Assembly (NCBI RefSeq): GCF_037975245.1 | Contig: NC_092576.1 | Coordinates: 33,210,611-33,274,610 of the forward strand | From: Apostichopus japonicus | Taxonomy: Eukaryota; Echinodermata; Holothuroidea; Aspidochirotida; Stichopodidae | Direction: 5' to 3' | Length of the DNA: 64,000 nt | Shown here: positions 39,901 through 51,639 of the stretch, piece after piece | Layout: every line of letters begins with the position of its first letter | Numbering within the stretch: position 1 is the stretch's first letter | Notes under the pieces: generated by a model | Databases searched by the model: none | What the model was told of the DNA's origin: nothing | The model's input: the letters and a program-made list of their open reading frames with translations, nothing else | Program-made: the position numbers and the translations under genes

Positions 39901-41844
39901 GCAGGTTTATATGCCTTGTACGTGCAGTATGCGTACGTACGTACACACAGTTCGTACTTCGCGCATGCAGCTGACCGCGTACCGTGTATATAAGTATATA
40001 TGTGACGTAACACACAAGTTCCACCTAGTATGAAACCTTTGACATATCGCAGTGGAAACAATTAAGCGACCCGGCTATTCAACAACATCCTGGAAGACAC
40101 GTGATGATTTATAAAGCTTTCCATTTCATGAACTTTTCACGTAATGATGACAGTGCGAGCTTATACTCTGACGAGTTTGTTTCCTATTTTGCTTCTTGTT
40201 ACGCAAAATGAGGACTTGTTTTCTTAGTAAACAAGTTAACTGGGAATATGTTAGGCATTTGTAACTATATCAGCCGCAAAACCAAATTTTTGAGATTTTT
40301 ACGTGATTAATCTCCCACTATATGTCACATTACGTCATGCAATATCAGCTTTCAGTATTTATAGTTATATTTACCTTTATAATAGGTATATCGTTGGCAT
40401 CATCATAAGGTAGACAGTACGTTACCATGTACGTTACAAGTTGGATTAAAAAGATAAAAAAGAACATTCTGTTTCATCATCTCATATTAACTGATATAAT
40501 AAACTACAAGATACAGCAAATTCTTTATAGGTTTTCTTGCAATTTGGTAAATCACGTATTGTATGGCTATACACGTGATTTTCTTGCTTTGATAACATTA
40601 CAGCGTGATTAAGGGCACACGTTTCGCTGTAAATCCTCACAAAGGTGAATTGAATCCACATAAAATTGGCAAACGAATAACTGAGGTTCTGCTTCATAAT
40701 AAGCCTATGCAATCTATTCAATCGCTTGTTTTGTTTCCATTAAGTAATTTTCATGACTTAGATTTTCCCTTGAATCCACACTAGTTTTATGTTCATACAT
40801 TTGGGTATCAATGTATTGAAATGTTATACATACAACGTAACGATTCGTGACGTAACCTTTCAAGATACTTCTCTATTCAAGCTAAGTCCACTGCTCGTAC
40901 TTCAAAAGTATCTTTCTAGATGGAACAACATCTATAAATTGAGGTAAAAAATAGCAAAGAATTGTTCAGTGACGTCATATAGAAAGTATTCATAACAGCT
41001 TAAGCTTGTTTAAGATGATTTTTATGGGCGAATTAATCAAACCCAGTGCCTTAGTGTGTACACGTGACTGTTCACGTTAATATAACGGCGCTTTATTAGA
41101 CTTACAGAGATTGTTATAGTCCATGCTAAGACATGATGTTCGAGTCAGACAATATTTCAGAAAAGAAACATGAAGGCAACTATATACGTATCTTTACAAG
41201 TTTCTTTTCCTTAACATGGCTCATGCTGCAATTCCTGCTGGTGTATTGAGTTACCGAAAATTTTATAACGGAGATGCTTGTTTAATGTTTGTCACACTGA
41301 GGAACACTGATTGATTGGAAATTTCAAGAAAACGTTCTCATTTTGGAACGTCTATTAATACGCAGTAAATTTAGAAAGAGCTTGCACTTTCTTCAAAATC
41401 ATTCATTAAACAACCAGCCGATCTAGTTGCTCAATATTGGAAAGAACGGATGCATCAAGAACAACGAGACTATGCTAACGTATTTCTTAGACTTGGAAGG
41501 TTTGTAGTAGTTTGTGTTGTAATGTATGTCACAAAGCCACCACAGATTTATTATTCCAACCTCCTTTTCTATGTCTTTTTTCCCTTTTTGAAGCATAGGG
41601 AGATGGGAGCGGTTGGGAATTGCTGGTTTAAGAGACGATTTTTGTTAAATCGTGTGCACTTTACATAATAGTTTAATTCATTCTCCGATCAACCAGATAT
41701 AATTAATTCGTAAACGAGAATAACATATTTCTTAATATTCAATCATTCCTTTGTTTCGTGTAATAACTGAACATTATAATAAGTGGCTACTAGTATTTCC
41801 TTAAAATATTGTCTTTCTTTGAAAATATTCTTGTCACCATCAGT
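39901..41844. other. No recognisable gene
   Basis: A CGTACGTACGTAC tract lies near 39935. Small plus-strand frames near 40430 and 41450 show no homology or splice context. Confidence 0.45.
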
Positions 41845-42161
41845 TCCAACGACGGTATCTGTGACTGCAGACGGGCATTCATACCATGATAATGGAGATA
41901 CGCTTTTCATTCCTTACAATAAAACTACACCCGTATCATGTAACGCTCCTGTAGCAGATCTGCAGTGAATATATATTACGGTGAGTAACGAAGGACTATC
42001 ACGATCAGAAAGTAACACTACAATCAACGCAATGCACCATCTTGCCACAAGGATACGATTTTCACTGCAAACAGCTGAAGAAATTGAAAAGTTTTGTCCC
42101 ATAGTCGTGGTTCAAGCCACTACTCACAACAACGACTGGATGTGAGCTACTCGACTTATGG
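41845..42161 (+). pseudogene. Ig-domain pseudo-exon
   Basis: A phase-1 acceptor (TCTTGTCACCATCAG) opens VPTTVSVTADGHSYHDN, then TTPVSCNAPVADLQ with the first core Cys. The next codon, where Ig domains carry Trp, is TGA. The frame then continues IYITVSNEGLSRSESNTTIN and EKFCPIVVVQATT with the second Cys. A later stop is bypassed by a two-base shift that gives LDVSYSTY and a phase-1 donor G|GTAATA. One nonsense change and one indel make it a pseudogene, or reflect sequencing error. Confidence 0.7.
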
Positions 42162-42950
42162 TAATAAAATACTACCAATCACGAGTTTCGATGCATTTAC
42201 ATTTGAATGGGCTTTTATGGATGAAATAATTAATAACTTAATAACCGGTTTCTTTTGTAACTAGGTTTCAGCTAGTATGTAGTTATAATATACATTATTT
42301 TCATCAAGCTGGCTGTGCCATGTCGTGGCGACGATTTGAATGGTTTTGCATATGACGTGAACAAGTAACCGATTCTCATTGGTTAACGTCCGTGACGTTT
42401 GAAAAGCTTATTGGCTAATAATCTTCCACTACCCGAGGAAAATATTCTAAACCAAATGTAATTAAAGGAAACCATTTTCGTGGTAAAAGTTTGATATGCC
42501 CGGTTCGTGAGGTCATACTACCCCCAAATTGGTGTAAAGAGTCCCCGTATTTTTATAGTGTAAGTGCATTCTGTCAAAGTGCATTCTGTCACGTTTTATT
42601 ATAGGTACACCATTTCGGATTATTCATTATATCATGTTACCAGACAGTCAACGTATCATCTTGTACCAATGCAGTCAGAATAGTTATGTTTTTTTGTTAT
42701 TCCTCAAACATCGTTACTAACATAATACAGGTTTCTTTTTCTATTGACGGAGTACAAATATAGCGTATGTTACACAAATGTTTAGAAGAGAATAATCAAG
42801 ATATAAAATAGTAAAAATAGTAGTGTGTTAGTTTAATATAGTAATGACTGAACAAAGAAATCACGTAATCAGTTTACCATTACTTAATTCTTTATTCCAA
42901 CATAGCTTCATACAAGTACATATGAAGATATAAAATCAGTTACCGATCTC
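42162..42950. other. No recognisable gene
   Basis: AT-rich, nothing supported. Confidence 0.45.
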
Positions 42951-42971
42951 GTGTTTTTTAAGTCTACGTTA

Positions 42972-43060
42972 ATGATGCTCCTTGTCTATATTCTCAACTG
43001 TTTTGTTTTACTCGCAGTTTTTCTGGGATCAGTAAGCTCAACACTGCGTAGTGACAACAC
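42972..43060 (+). CDS. Signal-peptide-like frame
   Basis: An ATG near 42972 starts MMLLVYILNCFVLLAVFLG followed by SVSS, a typical leader. The sequence resembles 28560-28600, where the frame is broken. There is an internal TTTACTCGCAG that could instead be an acceptor. No downstream Ig exon was found, so it may be a leftover first exon of an Ig gene. Confidence 0.3.
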
Positions 43061-43164
43061 TTATTTGCATGATGATGATACTTTCTTCGGCTTGCTTTCA
43101 CGGACAATATATATATCTGAAAAGGTACACGTATGTTATTGAAGTACTTTTATTAACTTTACCT

Positions 43165-43640
43165 AGTGTACTCTTTTAAGCCCTTGGTGTCAGTAGCTAG
43201 CGTTTTTCATGTATACCTCATATAGACAAAGATATTTAATTTCTAAGGGAATAATCAGAAAGTTAAATCCGTATCACCTTACTTATACAGCCATTTGCAA
43301 CACACAGAGAGCCATATGTCTGAAACCAATTTGATTCCCCACGCTTTACAAGTGTAAAAAGAAACCATGTAACAATTAAAACCAGGATATGATCCTGTTT
43401 TCTCCATTTCGACACTTACACTTTTGAGTTAGAATAAGGAAGTGTATTTATTGTTGTGTTCGACGTATGCTACCTTTCTGGATTTTGTAGGGCGATAGCG
43501 AAGTACGTAGTATATATTCACTTTCGCTCAGTATTTAATATTCTTAAAGGGATTTCATTTTTAATGTTGTTTTTCTTTTTCTTTGCACTCTGGTCATTTA
43601 ACCCAAAACACTGCAATAATGGAAACTGAAAAAAATGTAA
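43165..43640. repeat. Segmental copy, matches 39140-39620
   Basis: The partner of the block near 39.1 kb, with the same order of shared stretches. It lacks the adjoining 39.63-kb segment. Confidence 0.8.
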
Positions 43641-44894
43641 TAACAGACTTTCTGTTTCGCAATGATACAGTAGAATCTTGCCTTTCGCTAAATGTGTATC
43701 TAACTCGAGGCTCATCTGCTATCTAAGTAACGCTAATATACAATCTAAGATTCTGTGGCACCCAAATATTCCCTGCTGAGGAGCTCTGTTGAAAACAAGT
43801 GCGACTAGCAAGGTTGTGTGTTAGTAACGACGCGCTTTGAATCTGGCTATTTCATGCAAAGAATATAATACATAGTTTAACGAATGAAGAACGAGCGCTG
43901 AGTAGATGTTGTAATATATTACTACAGTCAGCCACGGTACAGACAAAACATCGGCATAAACCCTCAATGATAGATAGAAAAACATGTACTTAAACGAAAA
44001 TGGATCCAAAAGAGGTCTCAATACCGAAGTAGATTTCTATAACTGTACATAATAAATGGCATAAAGACGAACATAATGTTCGGAGCCAGGGCTACTACCG
44101 AAACAACCGATCAGAACAGGAGCGAAGACTAATTTGCAAGTCTCGAGATGTGATTCAGCTGAGTTGGTGAGCAGACGTCACTTGACCTGTTACGTACATA
44201 AATAGAGGGCGACATATATAATGACCAACGACAGCACAATATATTATGAAATTTTCCATACACCGCTTTTATAGTAATTTGTAGAGTCCGACATGACACA
44301 GTGCACTATCTATGTGCAATGTTAATAAGTAAAAGTTCACCAAATGATTCACAATTAGAAACAATGAACATAAGAATTCAATTACCAACAATTTCAGAAT
44401 TTTAATTAATATCTAGTTAATGTGTATCTCAAGACCATGCTTTACCATGATGTTTAGTCATGACTTTTATGATGTGGTTATTATTATTCCTGTACTTCCT
44501 GCAGTAAAACACTATCCACATCCTATAACAAAATCCTGACTACTAAGTTGGAACAAAACAAAGTAAATATGCAGTGTCTGGTGAACATGAATATGTGAAA
44601 TGGATGATGAAAAGCAAGACATGAAGATGTAGCGGGCCTTTTACAGCGGTATAGAATGAACAAGTGAAACATTAGTAAGTTAATGAGGTAATTTCCTCGT
44701 ATGATTATCTTAGAACTTAAAGAGTTGCATAGGTTATAAAGGAAAGCTACAAACCGGAAGGAAACAAACAATAGATATAAATTCAAAAGTTGTACTTTAA
44801 CCAAACATACAACGCTTTCAAGACTGAAAACTTAATCAAGGTTTTTTATTTCGGTGAACGACCTTTAATATGCTCTGTATATACCAAACTAACA
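43641..44894. other. No recognisable gene
   Basis: AT-rich boundary before the GC-richer retrotransposon cluster. Confidence 0.45.
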
Positions 44895-45050
44895 CCGGAA
44901 CTCTTTAATTTCTGGACAAATAACTTCTGCATTGTCCCGCGCCATCGGCGCACAACTCACAAGAAGCTACCACCATCTATACCGTAGCCTGCAAATGGCA
45001 GCCGGCCTAGCCGGTGCCTTGGCCTGGTCATTCTTACCCTGTGACTTGCA
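44895..45050 (+). repeat. Left arm of an inverted repeat, matches 57025-57185
   Basis: The plus strand here matches the minus strand at 57185-57025, sharing CCCGCGCCATCGGCGC, CTATACCGTARCCTGC and GGCAGCCGGYCTAGCCGG. The two arms bracket about 12 kb of DIRS-type sequence. Base composition changes sharply at this point. Confidence 0.8.
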
Positions 45051-47366
45051 CTGTTAAGAGCAATTCGACATCGCAGGTCTTTGTGCGTGAATGTGGCACT
45101 CGCTCAGCGCAAATTGTAGCACTTTACCCCCTGATTTGGTGAGTGTACTCCTTATTAGTCCGTTTGAGACTACATTTTCTACCCGTGTACGTCGGGGAAG
45201 GGTTTTTTCTTCCTCTCGTGTTCGGCCGTAGCGTAGCTTGCTTCGGCGAGTTCCCTCCTTATTCATTTGTGTGGTAGTTTGTCAGTCTTGCCTCGGGTGC
45301 GAGTTGTGCTTTTGCTCCCCCCACCTCTTATCGGAGATAGGTAGGCTATTTGAGCCCCTTTTGGGCCTCCCTCCTCCGCGGAACATTAGCGGTTCCGTTC
45401 CGGGCCTCGGATGGGATTGGTTCTCCACTACGCTCCCTTGGTTGTTGCTCCGTTGTACGTGATGTATGTAGGTTCGGGTTTCATATGTACTTGGTTTCAC
45501 ATTTGCCTATAGGCTGTTTAGCACTGGAGTACTGTGTGTCGGCGCTGGGGCCTTGTGTCACGCAACCCTTGTTCGAGCGCTCTAAAGCGTAATCCTTCTT
45601 TGATACGGAAGCTTTGGGGATCCTTTGGGTGTCCCCTTCCTTATAGTTTCGTAACATGTTTATGTGGATTGTATCGATTTTTTCTCAATTAGCCTTCGGG
45701 CCTGCTTCTGTTCTACCCACAGGCACAGTTTTGAAGTACCACGCAATTCTTCGGTGGAGCTCTGAGGTCTTCTTTCCAACGGCTTCGGAAGTGGCACCCT
45801 AACGTTTGGCCCCTTCTCTTTCTCATCCGGACCCGGGTTCCGGTTTGGTTCAGACGTTACACTAGGATAAGCCTCTAGTAAGTAGTCTTTTGGCCTCTCC
45901 CATCAGTCTCAAAGTGATGGGGGTACTCGAATATAGTCGGTCGGGAGTTTTCACGGTGTTTTTTGGCCCTTAACTCCTGAACAAAAGCTCCTAGAGGTGT
46001 AATTGTTGAATTGCTCTAATTTTGACCCCACTGCTACATCCACTGAGATAAATTCTTCCGAGGCACAAACAGCAGGTCTGGTTCCGTTGCTGCTCCGCCT
46101 CAGTGGAGCGACTTTTTTGGGGGGGAGTGCGTGGTATCCATACGCAGGGTAATCTTACTTGCCCGCTGGAATGTCTGGATTCGATTGTTCTTCACCTTCT
46201 CCTCCTCTTCGACTCTACCGGTTGCATGCTTGCTAATGCTAGCAATAGGAGTATTTAGTAGAGGCACTCTCACGACGTCGTCCACGTTGGCCGACCCGTC
46301 GCGGAATTCCCTCATGTCGATGGTAGCCCAGACGGGCTTGATTTCACGGAGGCCCCTTGTGTCGGCACACGGGTCCTTCTTCACAATGGATTCGAGGCCC
46401 AACTAAACCGGACCGGCCTCGGAGGAAGCCAGTGGAACTACCACCGACTTATAACGTTACCGAGGCCGTCATGATTCGACGACCGTTAGAGCGGCCACCC
46501 GCTCGTTACCAGAATCCCGGATCCTTCCCAGACCCCTGTCGAAACTAGGGGCTGCTCCCCAGCTACAATACAGAGACTAACCAAAAACAGTGAACCTCGT
46601 CCTCCTCTTCTGAGTTATCGTCTAGCGAACGGGAGTCGGAAACGCTTCTCTCAGCACTCTTCAGTACGGTCGGAGGATCTGTCGGTGGTTTATCTCCTCA
46701 TGGGCTTGAAGGAGTCGGTCAATGTCTTTCGCCAGGGCCCTAAGTGGTACTCTGCACGTTTGCAGCTAGTGACTCCTCCGCCGCCATAAGGGCATTGCTC
46801 CAGCTCCATTTGTTGCTTCTCCGATCCGGAACCGGAAGTTGCCCATCCCAAGGACTAGCTTTCGGACATAAGTAGCGTTTGCGCTAACAGAAATAGCCAC
46901 GCTCCTACCAGTCTTCTTCCGGAGTCCAGTTAGAAGTGGTTTAGTCCCATCGGACGATGACCGCTTTACCTCTCCTGGCCCGGACGTCGAGCCGTCTGTG
47001 GACGTCCTCTCGGAGGAGGACTACGGACATTTAGTCCGTTAGCTTCATGTAACTTCTAGTGTAGCTCACTTCCCATCGTGGCTTAGCCCGCCAGGTGCTC
47101 CTGGATCAGAATTCAGGCTCCGGGGGACGAGGCACGACCTTAGCCTCCCCCTTCCCTACACGTAGACGGAGAGTCTTGTGATCGATTACCCGATAAGCGG
47201 AAAGAGCTTGGTCAGCTTATCCGCGTCCCCTCGGCAAGCTTATACGATTGAGGCAAGAACAATACCTTGTCCGATGCCTCAGGAGGCGTGGGATCGCCTG
47301 ATCCTACAAGCTTGTATTTCTAATGCGAGGTAAGGCGCTGCTCCGGCTTGTCGTTTAGTTTCCCCA

Positions 47367-47615
47367 TTGGCCCAAGCGTCAAAGGAGGACCTCAGGAGTT
47401 TTGATCGTACGGCCCACTTTGACCTTAAGATTTCGGCACTTCAGCTGATTATCTCGGTGTGGCTCTTGCGAGCCCTTACAATCCGAGATTCCTCTATGGT
47501 TCAACTAATGCACAGGACACTGGCCCTTATTGTGCGCCGTTCGAGTGACCATTTTCCTCGTGTGACGCTTCGAACGGCTTCTCTACGTCGGCGAAACGTC
47601 TTTTCTCTGCTGTGA
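47367..47615 (+). pseudogene. DIRS-A gag-like fragment
   Basis: The frame carries AHFDLKISALQLIISVWLLR and a basic tail, which fits the helical region near the end of DIRS gag proteins. No zinc knuckle is seen in this piece. Moderately supported by position just before RT. Confidence 0.45.
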
Positions 47616-48079
47616 TTGTCGGACATCGCCCCGGCGCTCCTATGGGTACCCCACTTTCCGGATCAGACCTCTTCGGAGGTTCGTTCCAGTGGGTCGTTTA
47701 GCCGGACGTAGTGAGACCACGGAACCTACTCATCCCATGTCACCTCGCGGCAGAGCTATGAAACCATTTACGAGCGGTCGAGACGCTCGTTTGCGCTTTC
47801 CAAGTTGCCGTAGGGGCCTCGATGCCCACGACCAAAGAACACATCGCAGAGTTGGTTTCAGCCTGGTAAGCGCAATGCCAAACCCGATACCTTCTAGTAG
47901 GGAGGGGTCAACTCTTGCGCGAATGACTAATCGAAGGACCCATACCTCCTTGTGCTGGCCCTCTTGTTGAGAGAGAATCCGAGCATTTGCCGGCCTTCGC
48001 ATAACTCCAACGAAATCCGGCCGTTTGGGACCCTAATTCTCAATACACGGCGCTGAACAACTTCATCCGCCCTTTGCGG

Positions 48080-48420
48080 TTCCGTGCAGGCCTGCTTAGC
48101 TGGACTCCATGACGCATATATTCATGTCCAGGTCTTCGTGGATCACAACCCGTTCTTGAACTTTCGTTACATCGGGGTTTCTTACCGATTCTAGGTCCTT
48201 CCATTCGGCATGTCCACATCTTTCCGAACCTTCACCAGATTAGTTCACACAGTAGCAGCTTTTTTGAGGCGACTGGGGCCCTGATTTTGGTCTATTTAGA
48301 CGATTGGTTGATTGTGGCGGAGTAACGAGAAGACCTTGTTCCGACACCCGGAAATTCTTGAATGTGACTTCAACATTAAGGTGGTTGATCGACAAAGCGA
48401 AATCTCTTTTGATACCGTCA
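48080..48420 (+). pseudogene. DIRS-A reverse transcriptase fragment
   Basis: Reading across frames gives LHDAYIHVQVFVD (motif A region), LPFGMSTSFRTFTRLVHTV (motif B region) and VYLDDWLIVAE at 48290-48325, the catalytic YLDDWL block of DIRS-type RTs. Stops follow directly, so it is inactive. Confidence 0.8.
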
Positions 48421-48749
48421 TAGCAAGTGACATACCTGGGAACGAAAATAGACTACTGCCGGGGTAGATTCTTTCCGACCCATGATAAGGTGCATCCAGT
48501 TCGCAAAGTCGGTCCATCCTACGCCGTCTATGCTACATGCCCGCGCGTGACTGGTTTCAACTCCTTCCCTTTTTACGCCCGTTGTCGCGGGTCCTGATGG
48601 TCCTAGTACCTCCAGCTCCGCACTTGTAACATATCTTACAAATGGTGGTGCGACAATGCAAGCCTTTACAAAGCCGTAACGTTTCCGACCTACTCCCCCT
48701 TCTTAACGCCCACGACGGTATCCGAGGGTTTAAAACACATGCACAAGAC

Positions 48750-49370
48750 GTGTACATGGCACTTGTGTTTGGAGAGGAGTTAATAGGAAACCAAATTGAC
48801 GTCTTGGAGCTGCCAGCGGTGTTCCGCCCGTTCCTTGATCAAAGGATGTCCGATTCGAAAACACCTCAGCTTTATCATACATCCCTCTCACTCTGGAGAG
48901 TGACATGGGACCTCATGCAATGGTGCTGGATCCATCAGGTCTCGCTGAGGGCAAATCGATCTTCCGGTGTTTAGCAACTCGATCGCAGACGCCTTGTTAC
49001 GACTGTCGAAGGCTCAAACAGAGAAAGCCCTCGACTCCTGGGTCTTCGATACTTTCGGCGTTCCCGAGATATACATATTCGCGTCCGCCCACAACTATGT
49101 TGGCTCGCTTTTTGGCTCGTGTTCCGAGCCCCAGGGAGTAGGCCAATGACGCACTGGCCCTCGACTGGACCAATCTTCACTGGTAACATTTCCCTCGTTT
49201 GCTCATGTGGGGAAACCGCTGGAGAAGGCTCGGATTTTGACTGTCTGGTGATTCTAATCGCGCCCTTCTGGTCCTCACAACTATGTCTCCGCCCGCTTTT
49301 GGTTCTTTTGGTGGTGATTCCAAGAATCTTTTCTCCCCTCACGTCCCTTCAGACCCTCACTGACGGGAGC
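48750..49370 (+). pseudogene. DIRS-A RNase H and linker fragment
   Basis: Frames give IADALLRLSKAQTEKALDSW, FGVPEIYIFASAHNY and ALALDWTNLHWY with FPPFAHVGK, then LIAPFW. This order (AD-LSR, DxFAs-xN, AL-DW, FPP, LIAP-W) is the conserved run between RNase H and the recombinase in DIRS elements. Frameshifts separate the blocks. Confidence 0.75.
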
Positions 49371-49374
49371 ATGA

Positions 49375-49650
49375 TAACACAGTGTCGCTTTACCTGGTTG
49401 CGTTGAAATTGTCAGGCGTTTGGGAGGAGGCTGCCTCGTTGACGACCAACGACAGGCGACATTCCACTTTTCGCAAGTACGATTCGAGATTCCCAGTGTA
49501 CCGAAATGGTGTGCGGATTGCCAGGTTTCTCCGACAACGGCGACTGTTGGGGATGTGGCAGACTTTCTAACGGCTTTGATTTAAGTTAGAAAGCAGGTCA
49601 ATACCTTCAGGAGTTATCGAACCGGTCTCACCCGTTCGAAACCTCAAAAC
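49375..49650 (+). pseudogene. DIRS-A recombinase N-terminal fragment
   Basis: VALKLSGVWEEAASLT and FRKYDSRFPVYRNG fit the start of DIRS tyrosine recombinases (core-binding region). The catalytic region never follows; the reading runs into the terminal repeat. Confidence 0.6.
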
Positions 49651-49654
49651 TCAC

Positions 49655-49775
49655 TGGTTTGGGTATTTACAAAAGACGATACCTACCTGTCTCCTAGTCT
49701 ACCTAGGCGCCACTGGTATAATTTCAGCATTGCGCCCGGTGACCTCTCCCACAGGTCTCCGTGCACTCTCTCTCT
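49655..49775 (-). repeat. DIRS-A terminal repeat
   Basis: On the minus strand this reads GTGGGAGAGGTCACCGGG, AAATTATACCAGTG and GTAGACTAGGAGACAGGTA, the same motifs as the plus-strand repeats at 56090-56200 and 63290-63390. It is thus an inverted terminal repeat shared by the family. Confidence 0.8.
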
Positions 49776-50022
49776 TCCTGCTGGATTTGCCTTATACCGC
49801 TGTGTCCAAGAACCTACAGCGGGGAGATACGTGTCGGGTAGGAGACCCAACCCGATAGGGAGTGCGAAAATCCACGTCGAAGTGACCTTAGTCTGTCCAA
49901 GGGATGCACGGTAATGTGATTCGAAACAAAATTACGAGGCACAAGGCACTGGCCTGGTGAATGTTCGATTGAGAGCGTAAATGGCCTGGTTCGTTCGGTG
50001 TCCGGACTGGATTGATATGTAC

Positions 50023-50148
50023 TGGTGGATATGTCCGGATGAGTATGTCCGGATGGATATGTCTGGATGAGAAGGTCCGGATGGATATGTCCGGGTGAAT
50101 GTGTCCGGGTGGACGTGTCCGGGTAGAAGTGTCCGGTATATCCGGGCC
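50023..50148. repeat. 14-bp minisatellite (ATGTCCGGATGGAT type)
   Basis: About nine units with GTCCGG every 13-15 bp, drifting from GGATGGATAT to GGGTGGACGT along the array. It lies between element A and the inverted recombinase fragment. Confidence 0.85.
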
Positions 50149-50267
50149 TATCCGGCTGTGAGGGTTAATACTATTGCTTATCTATGAGTAGATAAAATCT
50201 AAAAGTATCAACTGAACAGTATAATTGACTTGGGAGAAATGGTTGTAGGGCGAAGTGACCTGCTTCC

Positions 50268-50490
50268 TCAGGGCCCACGACATCCGGCGCCAAGCGGCTT
50301 CGAAAGCCCTGTTCCAAGGGGTCCCGGTGGATGATATCCTCCGGGCCGCCTCGTGGAAAACCCCGTCGAAGTTTTTTACGTCCTACCTAACGGACACGGT
50401 CGCGTCGCAGTCGGCGTTCGGCCGCGCGGTGTTGGGCGTACCAACGAGCAGGTCCCGCCAGTTGGGCCTCCCACCATCGTATCAGTACTA
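50268..50490 (+). pseudogene. DIRS-B tyrosine recombinase C-terminus, inverted
   Basis: AHDIRRQAASKALFQGVPVD, ILRAASWKTPSKFF and TSYLTDTVA form the H-x-x-R box and the Tyr-nucleophile region of a DIRS recombinase. Joined at the shared 8 bp TCAGGGCC to the minus-strand piece ending DQPVRA, it reads DQPVRAHDIRRQA in frame. So this piece belongs to element B but is now on the other strand. Confidence 0.85.
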
Positions 50491-50494
50491 CACT

Positions 50495-50625
50495 CTGTGC
50501 GTTTGTGTTGTAGGTAAGAGAGGAGTGAAGTTAATACCTCAAAACTCACTGGTTTCGGTATTTACGAATGACGATACTTACCTGGCTCACCCGTCTCCCT
50601 CCGCCACGTACATGACTCGCATACC
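50495..50625 (+). repeat. DIRS-B terminal repeat, inverted with the recombinase tail
   Basis: TTGTAGGTAAGAGAGGAGTG matches TTGTAGGAGACAGGTAAG and AGGAGTGAAG at 56170-56210, and CTCAAAACTCACTGGTT matches 49645. It follows the recombinase stop, as expected of the element's 3' end. Confidence 0.7.
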
Positions 50626-50635
50626 CAAAACAACG

Positions 50636-51631
50636 CCAAGCAGGTCACTTCGCCCAACAACCATTTTGCCCAACTGCCATTTCGCCCAACCTTACCATTT
50701 CGCCCAACCAGCCTGGTCATTTCGCCCAACCAGCCTGGTCATTTCGCCCAACCAGCCTGGTCATTTCGCCCAACCTTGATTAAATATGATACTTCAAAAG
50801 GAAACGTTCGGGAATTGTTAACGTTACAGGATACCGAATATTAAGGAAACTTGAGGATCGATCAGTGTGTTAGGGGTTAGGTTTGATAGTAAACGTTCGA
50901 ATATTAAGGAATATTAAGGAAACTTGAAGTCCTTTACTTTGTATAACTTTAGTAAGGAAACGTTCGGGAATTTTTAACGTTACAGGATACGAACCGAGTA
51001 TTAAGGAAACTTAAGGTTGTGGTTAAATTGATTACATATGTGATTACATATGTGATTACATATGTGGTTACATTGATAAAGTGGTTACATTGATTAAAAA
51101 TAGTACTTCGATATTACGGACGGGTTTTATATATATACATTTCTTTTTTAATTTAATACGGAAACGTTCAGGAATTGTTAGTCAGTAGGATGGATCAGTG
51201 TTTTAGGGGTTAGGTTTGATAGGTTTTTATGAGGATCGATTCCCCTGTGTTTGTATAATAATATAACTTCCATTGTATGCGTAATCGCCTAAAGTAGTGT
51301 AATCCTCCCATTATACCCGAAATAACTGCTCAGACTCCGATCGATATCGTCCGGACCTTACCTTTTTATTTACCTATTACGAAGTAACCTAACCCAAAAT
51401 AAATCAAATTGAACTAGTGGAATAGAAAAAGTAATATTATTCTAACTGAATATTAGTAAAAATAAGGTTGGGCGAAATGACTATGATGGTTGGGCGAAAT
51501 GACTATGATGGTTGGGCGAAATGACCATGCTGGTTGGGCGAAATGACCAGGCTGGTTGGGCGAAATGACCAGGCTGGTTGGGCGAAATGGCAGTTGGGCG
51601 AAATGGTTGTTGGGCGAAGTGACTAGAAAGC
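50636..51631. mobile_element. Foldback element with 22-bp subterminal repeats
   Basis: Its two arms (50636-50780 and 51466-51631) are inverted copies built from CATTTCGCCCAACCAGCCTG-type units, four to seven per arm, capped by AGTCACTTCGCCCAAC. The 690-bp centre is AT-rich, with GGAAACGTTCRGGAATT and ATTAAGGAAACTT repeats and no transposase. The 8-bp target duplication TCAGGGCC is at 51632-51639 and at 50268-50275. A further arm fragment lies at 50228-50267. Open frames of repeated FAQP/FRPT residues are artefacts. Confidence 0.85.
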
Positions 51632-51639
51632 GGCCCTGA

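Larger units (their letters stand above)
45051..49770 (+). mobile_element. Degraded DIRS-like retrotransposon A
   Basis: A GC-richer plus-strand remnant in the order gag-like, RT, RNase H, linker, N-terminal part of tyrosine recombinase, then a terminal repeat. DIRS elements use a tyrosine recombinase instead of a DDE integrase and have inverted or split repeats. The frames carry many stops and shifts, and the C-terminal recombinase part is missing. The 45.05-47.3-kb stretch is hard to read and may include more than one fragment. Confidence 0.75.

Noticed and set aside
46100-46402. 100-codon minus-strand frame inside DIRS-A
   Set aside because: Has no recognisable motif and opposes the direction of the RT, RNase H and recombinase pieces of that element; probably a shadow in GC-rich sequence.
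50636-51631. CRISPR-like array (regularly spaced 22-bp repeats)
   Set aside because: Units are directly adjacent without unique spacers, inverted between arms, and the genome is animal.
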